Source: Clostridium sp. CAG:354_28_25 (GTDB taxonomy: Bacteria; Bacillota; Clostridia; TANB77; CAG-508). From it: a stretch of 64,000 nucleotides of DNA. The translations under genes were made by a program, and so were the position numbers. The stretch covers positions 40,185 to 104,184 of the forward strand of contig MNRL01000008.1 of assembly GCA_001915925.1 (NCBI GenBank), in the 5' to 3' direction. The notes under the pieces were generated by a model that worked only from the letters and a program-made list of their open reading frames with translations, was not told the DNA's origin and ran no database searches. Position 1 is the first letter of the stretch. Every line of letters starts with the position of its first letter. Below, in pieces: positions 34,601 to 43,705 of the stretch.

Positions 34601-35299
34601 ATGTATAATATTTTAGTTTGTGATGATGATAAGGAAATTGTAAATGCGATAGAAATATATTTGGAAAAAGAAGGTTACCAAATATATAAAGCATACAATG
34701 GAAAGGAAGCCTTGAAAATAATTGATAGTACAGAGTTACATTTAGTTATATTAGACATAATGATGCCAGAGTTAGATGGGATAAGTGTAGCAGAAAAAGT
34801 AAGAAAAGATAAAGCTATTCCAATTATTATGCTTTCTGCAAAATCAGAAGATTACGACAAAATAAAAGGCTTAAATGTAGGAGCAGATGATTATATAACT
34901 AAACCATTTAATCCGATGGAATTAGTAGCAAGAGTAAATTCACAGATAAGAAGATATACTAAGTTAGGAAGTATTAATAAAAAAGAAGAAAACGAAGATA
35001 TTTATAAATCTGGGGAATTAGTAATAGATGATAGTAAAAAAGAAGTTACTGTTGATGGAAAAAATATAAAGCTAACTCCTACAGAATACAATATTTTAAA
35101 ATTCTTAACCCAAAATAAAGGAAAGGTATTTTCTATTTCGCAAATATATGAAAATGTTTGGGAAGAGGAATCTTATGGAGCAGAAAATATAATTGCAGTA
35201 CATATAAGACACATAAGAGAAAAAATAGAAATAAATCCACGTGAGCCAAAATATCTAAAAGTAATTTGGGGAATTGGATATAAGATAGAAAATATTTAA
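34601..35299 (+). CDS. OmpR-family response regulator
   Basis: A 232-residue protein. The receiver domain has VCDDD at the N-terminus, phosphoacceptor Asp52 in LVILDIMMPELDG, and conserved Ser/Thr and Lys in MLSAKSED and DDYITKPFNP. The C-terminal winged helix has LTPTEYNILKFLTQNKG and VHIRHIREKI. It resembles VanR-like regulators of envelope functions, but the target is unknown. Its kinase gene follows after 112 bases that contain two hairpin repeats. Confidence 0.92.
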   Translation: MYNILVCDDDKEIVNAIEIYLEKEGYQIYKAYNGKEALKIIDSTELHLVILDIMMPELDGISVAEKVRKDKAIPIIMLSAKSEDYDKIKGLNVGADDYITKPFNPMELVARVNSQIRRYTKLGSINKKEENEDIYKSGELVIDDSKKEVTVDGKNIKLTPTEYNILKFLTQNKGKVFSISQIYENVWEEESYGAENIIAVHIRHIREKIEINPREPKYLKVIWGIGYKIENI

Positions 35300-35300
35300 T

Positions 35301-35373
35301 GAACTTTAGGGACGGAGTTAAAAGTTCATTGCTTAACATAAAATTTGAACTTTAAGCCCCGTCCCCAAAGTTC
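35301..35373. repeat. GGGACG hairpin repeat pair between regulator and kinase (copy 5)
   Basis: GAACTTTAGGGACGGAGTT with AAAAGTTC, then GAACTTTAAGCCCCGTCCCC with AAAGTTC. The second unit nearly equals 1349-1375, and the two are inverted relative to each other around the GGGACGG core. They interrupt a two-component operon. Confidence 0.7.
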
Positions 35374-35411
35374 AAAGTTCAAAAGTTCACAAAATGAGAG
35401 GATGTGGCGAG

Positions 35412-37472
35412 ATGGAAGAAAGAAGTATTTTAAAAAACCAAGTTTTAAAAACTATTGCTTTTTTAACATTACCGATATTTGCAATGATAATAATAGTTGA
35501 TTGCATAATAATTTATTACTCTGTTGCATGCCCAGAAATAAAAGAAAACAAAGATTTTTATGACACAGATATGTTTATAGATTCATATATGGGAGAAGTA
35601 GAACGAAAAGGTGTAAGTTTAAAAGATGAAGTAGAAGAAGGATATTTTATAGACGAATATGGCTATGAGATAGATCCTGTAGAAGATACTGATAGAATGC
35701 CAATTTATGTACAAGATGGAGAATATAAAATATATTATCAAACAAATCATACAAAGAAAAAATTTATATATTTATTAGTAAATGAAGAGGCCAAAATTGC
35801 GTATACAAATATTCAGCAAACATCTAAAACGAATACTATAGAAAAATTAAAACAAGAGATAATATCTAACAATAAATATTGGTCTATTTCAAATAATCAA
35901 ATTCAAACAAATATAGAAAGATTATCAGAAGAAAATATAGTTCGAAATGAGGATTTACAGAAAATAAGCGAATTTTCTATGAATAAACAATATTATACAG
36001 CGTTTGATGAAACTGTACAAAATATAGATTCTTCTAGCGATATAACGCTTAATAGAGCACTATATAATCAAACTAAGAGCTTATATAAATATTCATATTC
36101 AACATTAATTATTAGTATAATAATAGGTTCAATAGAACTTATATATTTAATTTACAGTTTAGGATATGTAAAAAACAAAGAAGAGATTTACTTATCGTGG
36201 TTAGATAAAATTCCGTTAGAAATATTATTTTTTGGATACTGTTTATTATTTTTTGTAGAGGCAGCACTGTTGGTAATGTGCTTAAGTGTAATTTCTGTGG
36301 ATGTTAATTTATGTGTAATGCTTATTATGTTAGTTGGATATTTTTCTGTACTAAGTGCATTATATGGTGCCGGAACATTGCTAAAGCGAATAAAAGCCCA
36401 TACATTTTTCAAGAATTCAATTACATATAGAATTCTAAAATGGCTAATACAAAAATATAAAAATGTAAAAAATATAATTTCATCAAATAAAAATTTAGGC
36501 GGAAAAATAGCATTATATTTTATTGGAATTGTAACTGTATCCATACTTATAGGTTTAATATTTAAAGAGTTTGGAATTTTATTAGATATAGTTTTCTGGA
36601 TTTGGTGCTATTATAAAATTATGAAAGAAGTAGATAAATTTAAACAAATACATGATGCTACAGAAAAGATATATAAGGGAGATACAAATATTAAATTAGA
36701 TGAATCTTTATATATAGGAGTTTTAAAAGAACTTGCAATATATATTAATGACATAGCTGGAGGATTTTCTAATGCTATAAAAGAAAGTTTAAAAAGTGAA
36801 AGATTAAAAACAGAACTTATAACAAATGTTTCGCATGATATAAAAACACCATTAACTTCAATTATTAATTATGTGGATTTACTAAAACAAGAAAATATAC
36901 AAAATGAAAAAGCTAAAGAATATATAGAAGTTTTAGACAATAAATCACAAAGGTTAAAGAAATTAATAGAAGATTTAGTAGAAGCATCAAAAGCATCTTC
37001 GGGAAATATAAAAATAAATAAAGAAGTATTAAATGTTAAAGAATTACTAAATCAAGTAACTGGAGAGTTTGAAGACAAATTTAATAGTCGTGGATTAAAT
37101 ATAATAAGTAAATTACCAGAAAAAACTGTGTATATCAAGGCAGATAGCAGATATTTATATAGAGTATTAGAAAACATATATAGTAATGTTGCAAAATATG
37201 CAGAAGAGAATACTAGAGTTTATATAGATTGCATATTAGAAGAGGAAAATACTGTTGCAATATATGTAAAAAATATTTCTAAAGATGAATTAAATATTTC
37301 TGCAGATGAATTGATGCAAAGATTTGTAAGAGGGGATAAATCTAGAAATACAGAAGGAAGTGGTTTAGGCCTTTCTATTGCTAAAAGTTTAACAGAACTA
37401 CAAGATGGAACATTTAATATATATTTAGATGGAGATTTGTTTAAAGTAGCTATTAAATTTAAAAGAGTATAA
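35412..37472 (+). CDS. Membrane sensor histidine kinase
   Basis: About 686 residues from ATG 35412, which has GAGG ten bases upstream; the ATG at 35394 is less well placed. An N-terminal helix is followed by a roughly 190-residue extracytoplasmic sensor region, then five or so further helices (residues 225-395), HAMP-like sequence, and the kinase core. The H box is SHDIKTPLTSI with His475, the N box NIYSNVAKYA and the G box EGSGLGLSIA. The multi-helix middle is larger than in VanS-type kinases. It pairs with the response regulator upstream. Confidence 0.9.
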   Translation: MEERSILKNQVLKTIAFLTLPIFAMIIIVDCIIIYYSVACPEIKENKDFYDTDMFIDSYMGEVERKGVSLKDEVEEGYFIDEYGYEIDPVEDTDRMPIYVQDGEYKIYYQTNHTKKKFIYLLVNEEAKIAYTNIQQTSKTNTIEKLKQEIISNNKYWSISNNQIQTNIERLSEENIVRNEDLQKISEFSMNKQYYTAFDETVQNIDSSSDITLNRALYNQTKSLYKYSYSTLIISIIIGSIELIYLIYSLGYVKNKEEIYLSWLDKIPLEILFFGYCLLFFVEAALLVMCLSVISVDVNLCVMLIMLVGYFSVLSALYGAGTLLKRIKAHTFFKNSITYRILKWLIQKYKNVKNIISSNKNLGGKIALYFIGIVTVSILIGLIFKEFGILLDIVFWIWCYYKIMKEVDKFKQIHDATEKIYKGDTNIKLDESLYIGVLKELAIYINDIAGGFSNAIKESLKSERLKTELITNVSHDIKTPLTSIINYVDLLKQENIQNEKAKEYIEVLDNKSQRLKKLIEDLVEASKASSGNIKINKEVLNVKELLNQVTGEFEDKFNSRGLNIISKLPEKTVYIKADSRYLYRVLENIYSNVAKYAEENTRVYIDCILEEENTVAIYVKNISKDELNISADELMQRFVRGDKSRNTEGSGLGLSIAKSLTELQDGTFNIYLDGDLFKVAIKFKRV

Positions 37473-37500
37473 AATTCATAATACTAATACACATACATAA

Positions 37501-37526
37501 AGCAGTTCTATAAATTAGGACTGCTT
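37501..37526. terminator. Weak hairpin after the kinase gene
   Basis: AGCAGTTCTA and TAGGACTGCT form a stem with one wobble. No T run follows on the plus strand, so termination is uncertain. Confidence 0.35.
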
Positions 37527-37613
37527 AAAAAGTGTATTAAGTAATAGAAAGATTTCTGCATGTCTGTAAAGAGAAAAAGTTTATAATAAAAACAAAAAAA
37601 GTGTAAGTTTGTG

Positions 37614-37641
37614 TTGTTAAAATACAGAATTATGATATAAT
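37614..37641 (+). promoter_or_regulatory. Candidate sigma-A promoter of pcrA
   Basis: TTGTTA, 16 bases, TATAAT with a TGA extended -10. It lies 37 bases before the ATG. Confidence 0.6.
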
Positions 37642-37678
37642 TTGCAGGAGAACAAAATATCGCTAAAGGAGAATAAAG

Positions 37679-39967
37679 ATGCAAAATTTATTAGAAGGTT
37701 TAAACGATAAACAATATGAAGCCGTAATAAATACGGATGGTCCATGCTTAGTTATAGCTGGTGCGGGAAGTGGAAAGACAAAAGTATTAACACATAAAAT
37801 AGCATATTTAATGCAAGAAAAAGATATAAAACCATGGAATATATTAGCAATAACATTTACGAATAAAGCTGCAAATGAAATGAAAGAAAGAGTAGAAGCA
37901 TTAGTAGGTGATGATGCAAAAGATATGTGGATTGGAACATTCCATTCTATTTGTGTTAAAATTTTAAGAAGATTTATAGATAGAATTGGGTTTGATCATT
38001 CTTTCGTAATTTTTGATACATCAGATCAAAGAACATTAATTAAAGAATGCTTAAAAGATTTAAAAATAGATGATAAGATGTTTACGGACAGAATAGTTCA
38101 ATTCGAAATAAGTAATGCAAAAAATGATATGAAAGAGCCAGAAGAATATGAAGCTATGGTAAAAGGAGATTATAGAAGAGAAAAAATAGCTTCTGTATAT
38201 AATTTGTATCAAAGAAGATTAAAAGAAAATAATGCTATAGATTTTGATGATATCATAAATTATACGATAAAAATATTTAAAGAAAATGATGATGTATTAG
38301 ATTATTATACGAATAAATTTAATTACATATTAGTAGATGAATATCAAGATACTAATAAATCACAATTTACATTAATAAGATTACTTGCAAAAGCCCATGG
38401 AAATATAACTGTAGTTGGAGATAATGACCAAGGAATTTACAGTTTTAGAGGTGCAGATATTTCTAATATTTTAAACTTTGAAAAAGATTTTAAAGGAACA
38501 AAAATAATAAAATTAGAACAAAATTATAGATGTACACAAAATATATTAAATGCGGCAAATTCTGTTATAAAAAATAACGAAGTAAAATACAAGAAAAAAT
38601 TATGGACAGAAAACGAAGAAGGGGCATTACCAACATTTCATGTTTCAGATGATGAATATGATGAAGGTAGATATATCGTAGAAGAGATAAATCATTTAAG
38701 AAGGGAAGAATATTATAAATATTCGGATTTTGCAATACTTTATAGAATGAACTCACAATCAAGAGCAATAGAGGAAATCTTAGGAAGAGAAGCCATTCCA
38801 TATAAAATTGTTGGAGGACTTAAATATTTCGAAAGAAAAGAAATAAAAGATATAATCGCATATTTAAGATTAATTAATAATACATCAGATAATTTAGCTT
38901 TAAAAAGAATTATAAACGAACCTAAAAGAGGAATTGGTAAAACAAGTTTAGATAAGATACAAGCAATATCAGAACAAACTGGAATACCAATGTACCAAAT
39001 AATAAAAGAAGCAGACCAATATGGCCTTAGCAGAGTATATTCAAATGCCCAAGGATTTATAGAAGTTATAGAAGATTTAATTAGTAAAAAAGATGAGTAT
39101 ACGATAACAGAATTAATAAAACATACATTAAAAGAAACAGGATATACAAAAGCTTTGGAAGATGAAAATAGTATAGAGGCAGAAAACAGAATAGAGAACC
39201 TAGAAGAATTTTTAACAATTGCAGTGCAATTCGAAGAAGAAGAGGCTGATAATGATTTAAGTACTTTTTTAGAGGGAATAACTCTTTCTAGTGATATAGA
39301 TGGAATGGATGAAGAAGAAGAATCTGTTACATTGATGACATTGCACTCAGCTAAAGGATTAGAATTTCCAGTAGTATTTTTAGTAGGCATGGAAGAAGGA
39401 ATTTTCCCTGGATATAAATCTATAGGAGAGCCAAAAGAATTAGAAGAAGAAAGACGTTTATGTTATGTAGGTATAACTAGAGCAAAAAATAATTTATATT
39501 TAACATGTAGTAGACAAAGGACAATGTTTGGTTCAACCAGCTGTAATCCTGTATCAAGGTTCGTAAAAGAAATACCAGAAAATATGCTAGAAGGTGCAAA
39601 CGAAATAGACAGCGAACCAGAAAACAAATTTAAAGATAGTAATTATGAATGGAGCTATGGAAAATCTGGAAATAATGGAAAAGTTGTAAGCTATAAAGTA
39701 GATATACCAAGTTCTAAGCCAGAGCCAAGCTTTGCATTTAAATCTGCAGAGAGCTTTTTAGCAAAATTAAATAACAAAGCACAAGGAAATGATACAGATT
39801 TATCAAAATATAAAGAAGGACAAAGAATATATCATAAACGTTTTGGTGAGGGAAATATAAGTAAGATAGAACCAGAAGGAGACGACTTAAAACTAGATAT
39901 TCAATTTGACAAAGTAGGCCATAAACGTTTAATGGCAAAATTTGCAAACCTAGAAATTATAAACTAA
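37679..39967 (+). CDS. pcrA: ATP-dependent DNA helicase PcrA/UvrD
   Basis: A 762-residue superfamily 1 helicase of normal PcrA length. Walker A AGAGSGKT is at residues 27-34. Motif Ia AITFTNKAANEMKERV, motif II LVDEYQDTN, motif III GDNDQGIYSFRGA, motif IV LEQNYRCTQNI, motif V TLMTLHSAKGLEFPVVFLVGMEEGIFP and motif VI RRLCYVGITRAK are all present. The C-terminal region, with the KYKEGQRIYHKRFGEGNI Tudor-like element, is also typical. It acts in repair and plasmid replication. GGAGAATAAAG precedes the ATG. Confidence 0.96.
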   Translation: MQNLLEGLNDKQYEAVINTDGPCLVIAGAGSGKTKVLTHKIAYLMQEKDIKPWNILAITFTNKAANEMKERVEALVGDDAKDMWIGTFHSICVKILRRFIDRIGFDHSFVIFDTSDQRTLIKECLKDLKIDDKMFTDRIVQFEISNAKNDMKEPEEYEAMVKGDYRREKIASVYNLYQRRLKENNAIDFDDIINYTIKIFKENDDVLDYYTNKFNYILVDEYQDTNKSQFTLIRLLAKAHGNITVVGDNDQGIYSFRGADISNILNFEKDFKGTKIIKLEQNYRCTQNILNAANSVIKNNEVKYKKKLWTENEEGALPTFHVSDDEYDEGRYIVEEINHLRREEYYKYSDFAILYRMNSQSRAIEEILGREAIPYKIVGGLKYFERKEIKDIIAYLRLINNTSDNLALKRIINEPKRGIGKTSLDKIQAISEQTGIPMYQIIKEADQYGLSRVYSNAQGFIEVIEDLISKKDEYTITELIKHTLKETGYTKALEDENSIEAENRIENLEEFLTIAVQFEEEEADNDLSTFLEGITLSSDIDGMDEEEESVTLMTLHSAKGLEFPVVFLVGMEEGIFPGYKSIGEPKELEEERRLCYVGITRAKNNLYLTCSRQRTMFGSTSCNPVSRFVKEIPENMLEGANEIDSEPENKFKDSNYEWSYGKSGNNGKVVSYKVDIPSSKPEPSFAFKSAESFLAKLNNKAQGNDTDLSKYKEGQRIYHKRFGEGNISKIEPEGDDLKLDIQFDKVGHKRLMAKFANLEIIN

Positions 39968-39973
39968 ACACAT

Positions 39974-40033
39974 AGAGGGATTTTGTGGATGTTCCTTGGA
40001 GGAGGGATTTTGGGGACGGTCCTTAAATCCCGC
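39974..40033 (+). repeat. GGGACG hairpin repeat (copy 6)
   Basis: GAGGGATTTTGTGGATGTTCCTT, then GGAGGGATTTTGGGGACGGTCCTTAAATCCCG. It begins seven bases after the pcrA stop and is the sister unit of copy 2. Confidence 0.75.
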
Positions 40034-40068
40034 TTAATTATCTCTAGGTTGCCAAAGGGAGGTTTTAA

Positions 40069-40626
40069 ATGAAAAGGTTATTAATAGATATGGATGATGT
40101 AATTTGTGAAAATGGTTTTATTCGTATGATAAATGAATTTTTAGGAACAAATTATAAATCAGAAGACGCAAATTCATATTATGTAAATGATTTAATACCT
40201 AAAGATAAATTTGAAGAATGGGTAAAATTTTTCGAAGAAAAAAATGTATATGATTACGTGAACATTGTTAAAGATGCACCAGAAGTTATAGAAAAGCTTA
40301 ATGAATTTTATGATATATACATAATTACAGCCTATATTTTTAGAGATAAACCTGAAATTTCTGGAAATCAATTAAAAAATAAATTTGACTATTTGGCTAA
40401 GAATTTCCCATTTATAGCTCCTAAAAAATTTATATTTTTATCTGATAAAGAATTGGTTGATGCAGATATAAGGATTGATGATAGTGTTGATAAATTAAAG
40501 GGAAAAGCTGAAATGAAATTACTATTTACAGCATATCACAACAAGAACATTGCAGATGATGAATTGAAAGAAAAGAAATTAACTCGAGTAAATAGTTGGA
40601 AAGAAATAGAAAAAATATTACTTTAA
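40069..40626 (+). CDS. 5'(3')-deoxyribonucleotidase-like HAD phosphatase
   Basis: A 185-residue HAD-superfamily protein. The nucleophile motif is LLIDMDDVICEN (DxDxV type), motif II lies in YIITAYIF, and DADIRIDDSVDKL carries the acidic motif IV region. This matches the NT5C-like 5' nucleotidase family, which dephosphorylates deoxynucleoside monophosphates. GGGAGG precedes the ATG. It stands alone between hairpin repeats. Confidence 0.82.
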   Translation: MKRLLIDMDDVICENGFIRMINEFLGTNYKSEDANSYYVNDLIPKDKFEEWVKFFEEKNVYDYVNIVKDAPEVIEKLNEFYDIYIITAYIFRDKPEISGNQLKNKFDYLAKNFPFIAPKKFIFLSDKELVDADIRIDDSVDKLKGKAEMKLLFTAYHNKNIADDELKEKKLTRVNSWKEIEKILL

Positions 40627-40630
40627 AATA

Positions 40631-40658
40631 GAAACTGCCATTTGGCAGTTTTATTTTT
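40631..40658 (+). terminator. Rho-independent terminator of the nucleotidase gene
   Basis: AAACTGCCA and TGGCAGTTT are complementary with a very short loop, followed by a long T-rich run. Confidence 0.85.
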
Positions 40659-40664
40659 TTATAT

Positions 40665-40716
40665 AGGGAAAAAAGCCCGTCCCCAAATCCCTAAAAGAAA
40701 CGTTCCTAAATCACCG
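40665..40716. repeat. GGGACG hairpin repeat (copy 7)
   Basis: AGGGAAAAAAGCCCGTCCCC, AAATCCCT, then AACGTTCCTAAATC. It immediately follows the nucleotidase terminator. Confidence 0.65.
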
Positions 40717-40779
40717 AAAAAAATGTATAAAAAATAAAAATTGGATAATAATATTAAAAAACAAAAAAGGAGTGATAAT

Positions 40780-40968
40780 ATGCCAAACTTAAGTCAAGTT
40801 GAATTGCAAAATTTAAGACATCTCATAGGAGCACATGAAACATCTTATCAAAAGTTAAATGCGTATTCTTCAGAAGCTGTCGACCCACAAATTAAGCAAA
40901 TCTTTGCGAAATCTGCACAAGATGCTTTAAATACAAAACAAAAATTAATGAGTTTTTTGAATAATTAG
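40780..40968 (+). CDS. Small CotF-like spore coat protein, short form
   Basis: A 62-residue helical protein. ATG 40780 has AAAGGAG seven bases upstream; a TTG at 40741 has none. It has LQNLRHLIGAHETSYQKLNAY and the later PQIKQIFAKSAQDALNTKQKL, one half of the CotF-like four-helix pattern. The next gene, nine bases on, has a related pattern. CotF-family proteins belong to the spore coat in Bacilli and Clostridia. The assignment rests on pattern memory, not a search. Confidence 0.65.
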   Translation: MPNLSQVELQNLRHLIGAHETSYQKLNAYSSEAVDPQIKQIFAKSAQDALNTKQKLMSFLNN

Positions 40969-40977
40969 GAGGTTGTA

Positions 40978-41220
40978 ATGAACGAGAAAATAATGGTAAA
41001 TGATATTTTATCAGGGGTTAAATCTAATTTAACAACATATCAAAATGCAATTTCAGAAACTGAAAATATGGAGCTTAGACAAACTCTACAACAAATAAGA
41101 AATAATGATGAGAGTTTTCAGTATGAATTATTTAAAGTTGCACAAGCTAAAGGGTATTACAAACCAGCAGCTAAAGCTAGTGTAACTGAAATAGATGAAG
41201 TAAAAAGTAATTTACAATAA
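40978..41220 (+). CDS. CotF-like spore coat protein
   Basis: An 80-residue helical protein. The features VNDILSGVKSNLTTYQNAISE, ELRQTLQQIRNNDESFQYELFKVAQAKGYYKPA fit the CotF family as I know it. AGGAGG lies five bases before the ATG. It forms an operon with the preceding small gene and ends at a terminator. It supports the view that this organism makes spores, together with spoIIE. Confidence 0.75.
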   Translation: MNEKIMVNDILSGVKSNLTTYQNAISETENMELRQTLQQIRNNDESFQYELFKVAQAKGYYKPAAKASVTEIDEVKSNLQ

Positions 41221-41231
41221 AATATTATCGT

Positions 41232-41274
41232 AAACACAAGTTTATGTAAATAAAAATATAAGCTTGTGTTTTTG
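41232..41274 (+). terminator. Rho-independent terminator of the CotF-like pair
   Basis: AAACACAAG and CTTGTGTTT flank a 22-base AT-rich loop and T residues follow. Confidence 0.75.
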
Positions 41275-41453
41275 TATACATAAATAAATATAAAATATTA
41301 CAAAAAGATTAAGTTGCATAGATAAATGAAGAAAAAAAGAAGTATAAAGACATTTTGACAGAAAAAGCTGAAAATTTGCTTGATTTTAAAATTTGAAGAA
41401 AGAAATTTTTTATTATATGATATAGCCAACGTGTATACAAAGGAGTGTTAAAA

Positions 41454-42470
41454 ATTATTAAGGTAAGAAAAGTATTAATGAATTTTAGAACTTTAATAAA
41501 ATTATTAGCATTACTAGCCATAGCGGGAGCACTAATTTGGGCAGCGATAATTTTTATTTATAAACCAATTTATAGTGTTACATTAAACGGAGAATTTTTA
41601 GGATACTGTGAAGATAAAGCAGAAATGCAAAACAGAATAAACGAGTATATGGATAATGGCTCAGGAGAAAATGTTGCATTTGTGGAAATTAATGATTTAC
41701 CAGAATATAAAATGTGTCTTTTAAAAAAGGGAATAACAACAGATGATGATGAAATATTTCAAAAAGTAATAGAAAAAGGCAAAAATTATTATACATATTA
41801 CGCGATGGTAGTAAATGGAGAAGAAAAGTTATATGTAAAAAATCTTGAAGAAGCAGAGGCTGTCTTACAAGAATTAAAAGATAAGGATAGTGCCAATAAA
41901 GATAATATAACTATCGAAGAAAAATATAATACAGAACTTGCAACATTAGTTGCTAAAGAAGATGCTGTTAACCAATTATATGAAGAAAAACAAATAGAAA
42001 GCAAAGTTATGGTAGCAAGTACAGCAACTAACAGAAAAACAAGTAACAGAGTAAGTACTTCTACTAGGGTATCAAGCGGAAAAGCAAATTTAGGAATAAC
42101 ATTAATAGAACCAATAAGTGGAATAATAACGGCAAGATATGGTGAAAGAAGTAGTGTTCGTTCTAGTGCACATACTGGACTAGATATTGCAGCACCAGCA
42201 GGAACACCTATTAAAGCAGCAGCATCAGGAACAGTAGTATTTGCCGGAAGAAAAGGTTCATATGGTAAGATGATAGTTGTTTCACATGGTAATGGTGTAC
42301 AAACATATTATGCGCATTGTAGCAGTTTAGTGGCTTCTGTTGGGCAAACTGTATCACAAGGACAAGTTATTGCAAAAGTGGGAAGCACTGGTAACTCTAC
42401 AGGTAACCATCTACATTTAGAAGTAAGAGTAAATGGTCAAAGCTATAATCCACAGAAATATGTATATTAA
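41454..42470 (+). CDS. M23 family metallopeptidase (wall endopeptidase) with possible ATT start
   Basis: About 338 residues. An N-terminal membrane helix (LIKLLALLAIAGALIWAAIIF) is followed by a DUF348-like segment (YSVTLNGEFLGYCEDKAEM), a charged linker, and a C-terminal LytM/M23 domain. The zinc ligands lie in HTGLDIAAPAG and HLHLEVR. It should cleave cross-links in peptidoglycan. The start is unclear. GGAG (41442-41445) is eight bases before ATT 41454. GTG 41445 overlaps that site, and ATG 41478 is too far away. I place the start at ATT with low confidence. Confidence 0.85.
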   Translation: MIKVRKVLMNFRTLIKLLALLAIAGALIWAAIIFIYKPIYSVTLNGEFLGYCEDKAEMQNRINEYMDNGSGENVAFVEINDLPEYKMCLLKKGITTDDDEIFQKVIEKGKNYYTYYAMVVNGEEKLYVKNLEEAEAVLQELKDKDSANKDNITIEEKYNTELATLVAKEDAVNQLYEEKQIESKVMVASTATNRKTSNRVSTSTRVSSGKANLGITLIEPISGIITARYGERSSVRSSAHTGLDIAAPAGTPIKAAASGTVVFAGRKGSYGKMIVVSHGNGVQTYYAHCSSLVASVGQTVSQGQVIAKVGSTGNSTGNHLHLEVRVNGQSYNPQKYVY

Positions 42471-42478
42471 AAAATACA

Positions 42479-42510
42479 AAAAAGAAGGCTAATATTAGTC
42501 TTCTTTTTTA
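42479..42510. terminator. Bidirectional terminator between M23 gene and mecA
   Basis: AAAGAAGGCTAATATTAGTCTTCTTT is nearly palindromic and has A and T tracts at its ends, between convergent genes. Confidence 0.8.
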
Positions 42511-42518
42511 CGTAAATA

Positions 42519-43148
42519 TTATTTTAAATTTTTAGATAAAGCTTTATAAAAATTATTTTTTACTAATAAAGTGCCATATTCATTTAATTTGCTCTTAAAT
42601 AAATTAGAGTTATTTATACTTTTTCCGAATTCTGTTAAGGCACATAAAAATGTTTTAATATTTTCAAAATTTTTATTAATATTATCCATAACCAAGTAAT
42701 ATTTATCCTTATATGTATACAAAGCAAAATCTTTTGTAAAAGCATTTAAACCAGAAATATTTAAATTTTTTAAAAGTAAAATAAAATCAAAAATATCATC
42801 AGAATTATTAAACTCGTAAATTATAGTATCTGTAGTTAATCTATTAGATTTTCGCTTAGCTTTAATTGTTTTCTTTTTATATGCAGAAGTTATATCAAAA
42901 TCAGGCAAAGACCTAGTTACAGTTATAATAAAATCTCCATCTATTGTAGCTAAGGCCTCTATCATAAGTTTATAATCTTTGGTTATAAAACCAATTTGTT
43001 CTTCTGCTTCATCTAATATTTCCATAAATAGTTTTTGCGAATCGGAAGAATTAGACATAAAAGATTGGTAATCTATATCGTTATCTTCTAAATCTTGAAG
43101 GTCAAGAATAATTCGAATTTTATCGTTACTTAATTTTTCAAATCTCAT
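42519..43148 (-). CDS. mecA: MecA family adaptor protein
   Basis: A 209-residue protein. The N-terminal domain (RFEKLSNDKIRIILDLQDLEDNDID) and the C-terminal region (SDDIFDFILLLKNLNISGLNAF) match MecA/NegA. In Bacillus, MecA is the adaptor that hands substrates such as ComK to ClpC for degradation. A low-complexity basic linker joins the two domains (YKKKTIKAKRKSNR). GGAGGGATATTCTA precedes the ATG. The presence of a comEA-like gene in the window makes a competence link possible but unproven. Confidence 0.85.
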   Translation of the reverse strand: MRFEKLSNDKIRIILDLQDLEDNDIDYQSFMSNSSDSQKLFMEILDEAEEQIGFITKDYKLMIEALATIDGDFIITVTRSLPDFDITSAYKKKTIKAKRKSNRLTTDTIIYEFNNSDDIFDFILLLKNLNISGLNAFTKDFALYTYKDKYYLVMDNINKNFENIKTFLCALTEFGKSINNSNLFKSKLNEYGTLLVKNNFYKALSKNLK

Positions 43149-43342
43149 TAGAATATCCCTCCCGAAATATATATTAATTATACTATATATATAGCATAAT
43201 TTAAATGAGTAATATTTGGTAATATAATATATTCTATAGTAAAAAAATAGGTACCTTTAATATAGCATAAAAGAAAATAAATTAAAAGAAAAAAATGGAA
43301 AAAAATAAAGAATTTTTATTGCCCAAAAATTGTAAATATGAC

Positions 43343-43371
43343 TTGAAAAATCTGTGTAATATATATATAAT
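43343..43371 (+). promoter_or_regulatory. Sigma-A promoter of the DUF4321-radC-mreBCD-mrdA-minC operon
   Basis: TTGAAA, 17 bases, TATAAT. A small TTCC-GTAA-GGAA hairpin lies between the promoter and the AGGAGG site. No gene is visible in the rest of the 270-base gap after mecA. Confidence 0.75.
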
Positions 43372-43419
43372 ATTATGGAATTTAATTGTTAATTTCCGTA
43401 AGGAAAAGGAGGAGCAACA

Positions 43420-43677
43420 ATGGCAACTAAAGACAAAAATATATGGGTTTTAATAATATTTATTTTAGCAGGAGTAGTAGTAGGTGGACTATTAGGAGAA
43501 TTAGCTTCTAAAGTTGACTTTTTATGGTGGCTTGGCTATGGAAATAGCTTTGGGTTATCAGAACCACTAGTACTAGATTTAAGTATTATAAAAATTACAT
43601 TTGCATTAGTAATAAAAGTAAATATAGCAAGTATAATAGGAGTTTTATTAGCTATACTTATATATAGAAAAGTGTAA
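43420..43677 (+). CDS. DUF4321 membrane protein
   Basis: An 85-residue protein with two helices (residues 8-28 and 60-82) and an intervening FLWWLGYGNSFGLSEPLVLDLS segment that fits DUF4321. The family is uncharacterised, and in Clostridia it often sits just upstream of radC and mreB, as here. AAAGGAGGAG precedes the ATG. It is the first gene of the elongasome operon. Confidence 0.8.
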   Translation: MATKDKNIWVLIIFILAGVVVGGLLGELASKVDFLWWLGYGNSFGLSEPLVLDLSIIKITFALVIKVNIASIIGVLLAILIYRKV

Positions 43678-43705
43678 TTTAAATTGGGGGCAGAAAGGAT
43701 TTTAT

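Noticed and set aside
38740..39390. A 216-codon open frame antisense to pcrA
   Set aside because: The pcrA protein on the plus strand has all helicase motifs. The opposite frame is Ser-rich nonsense.
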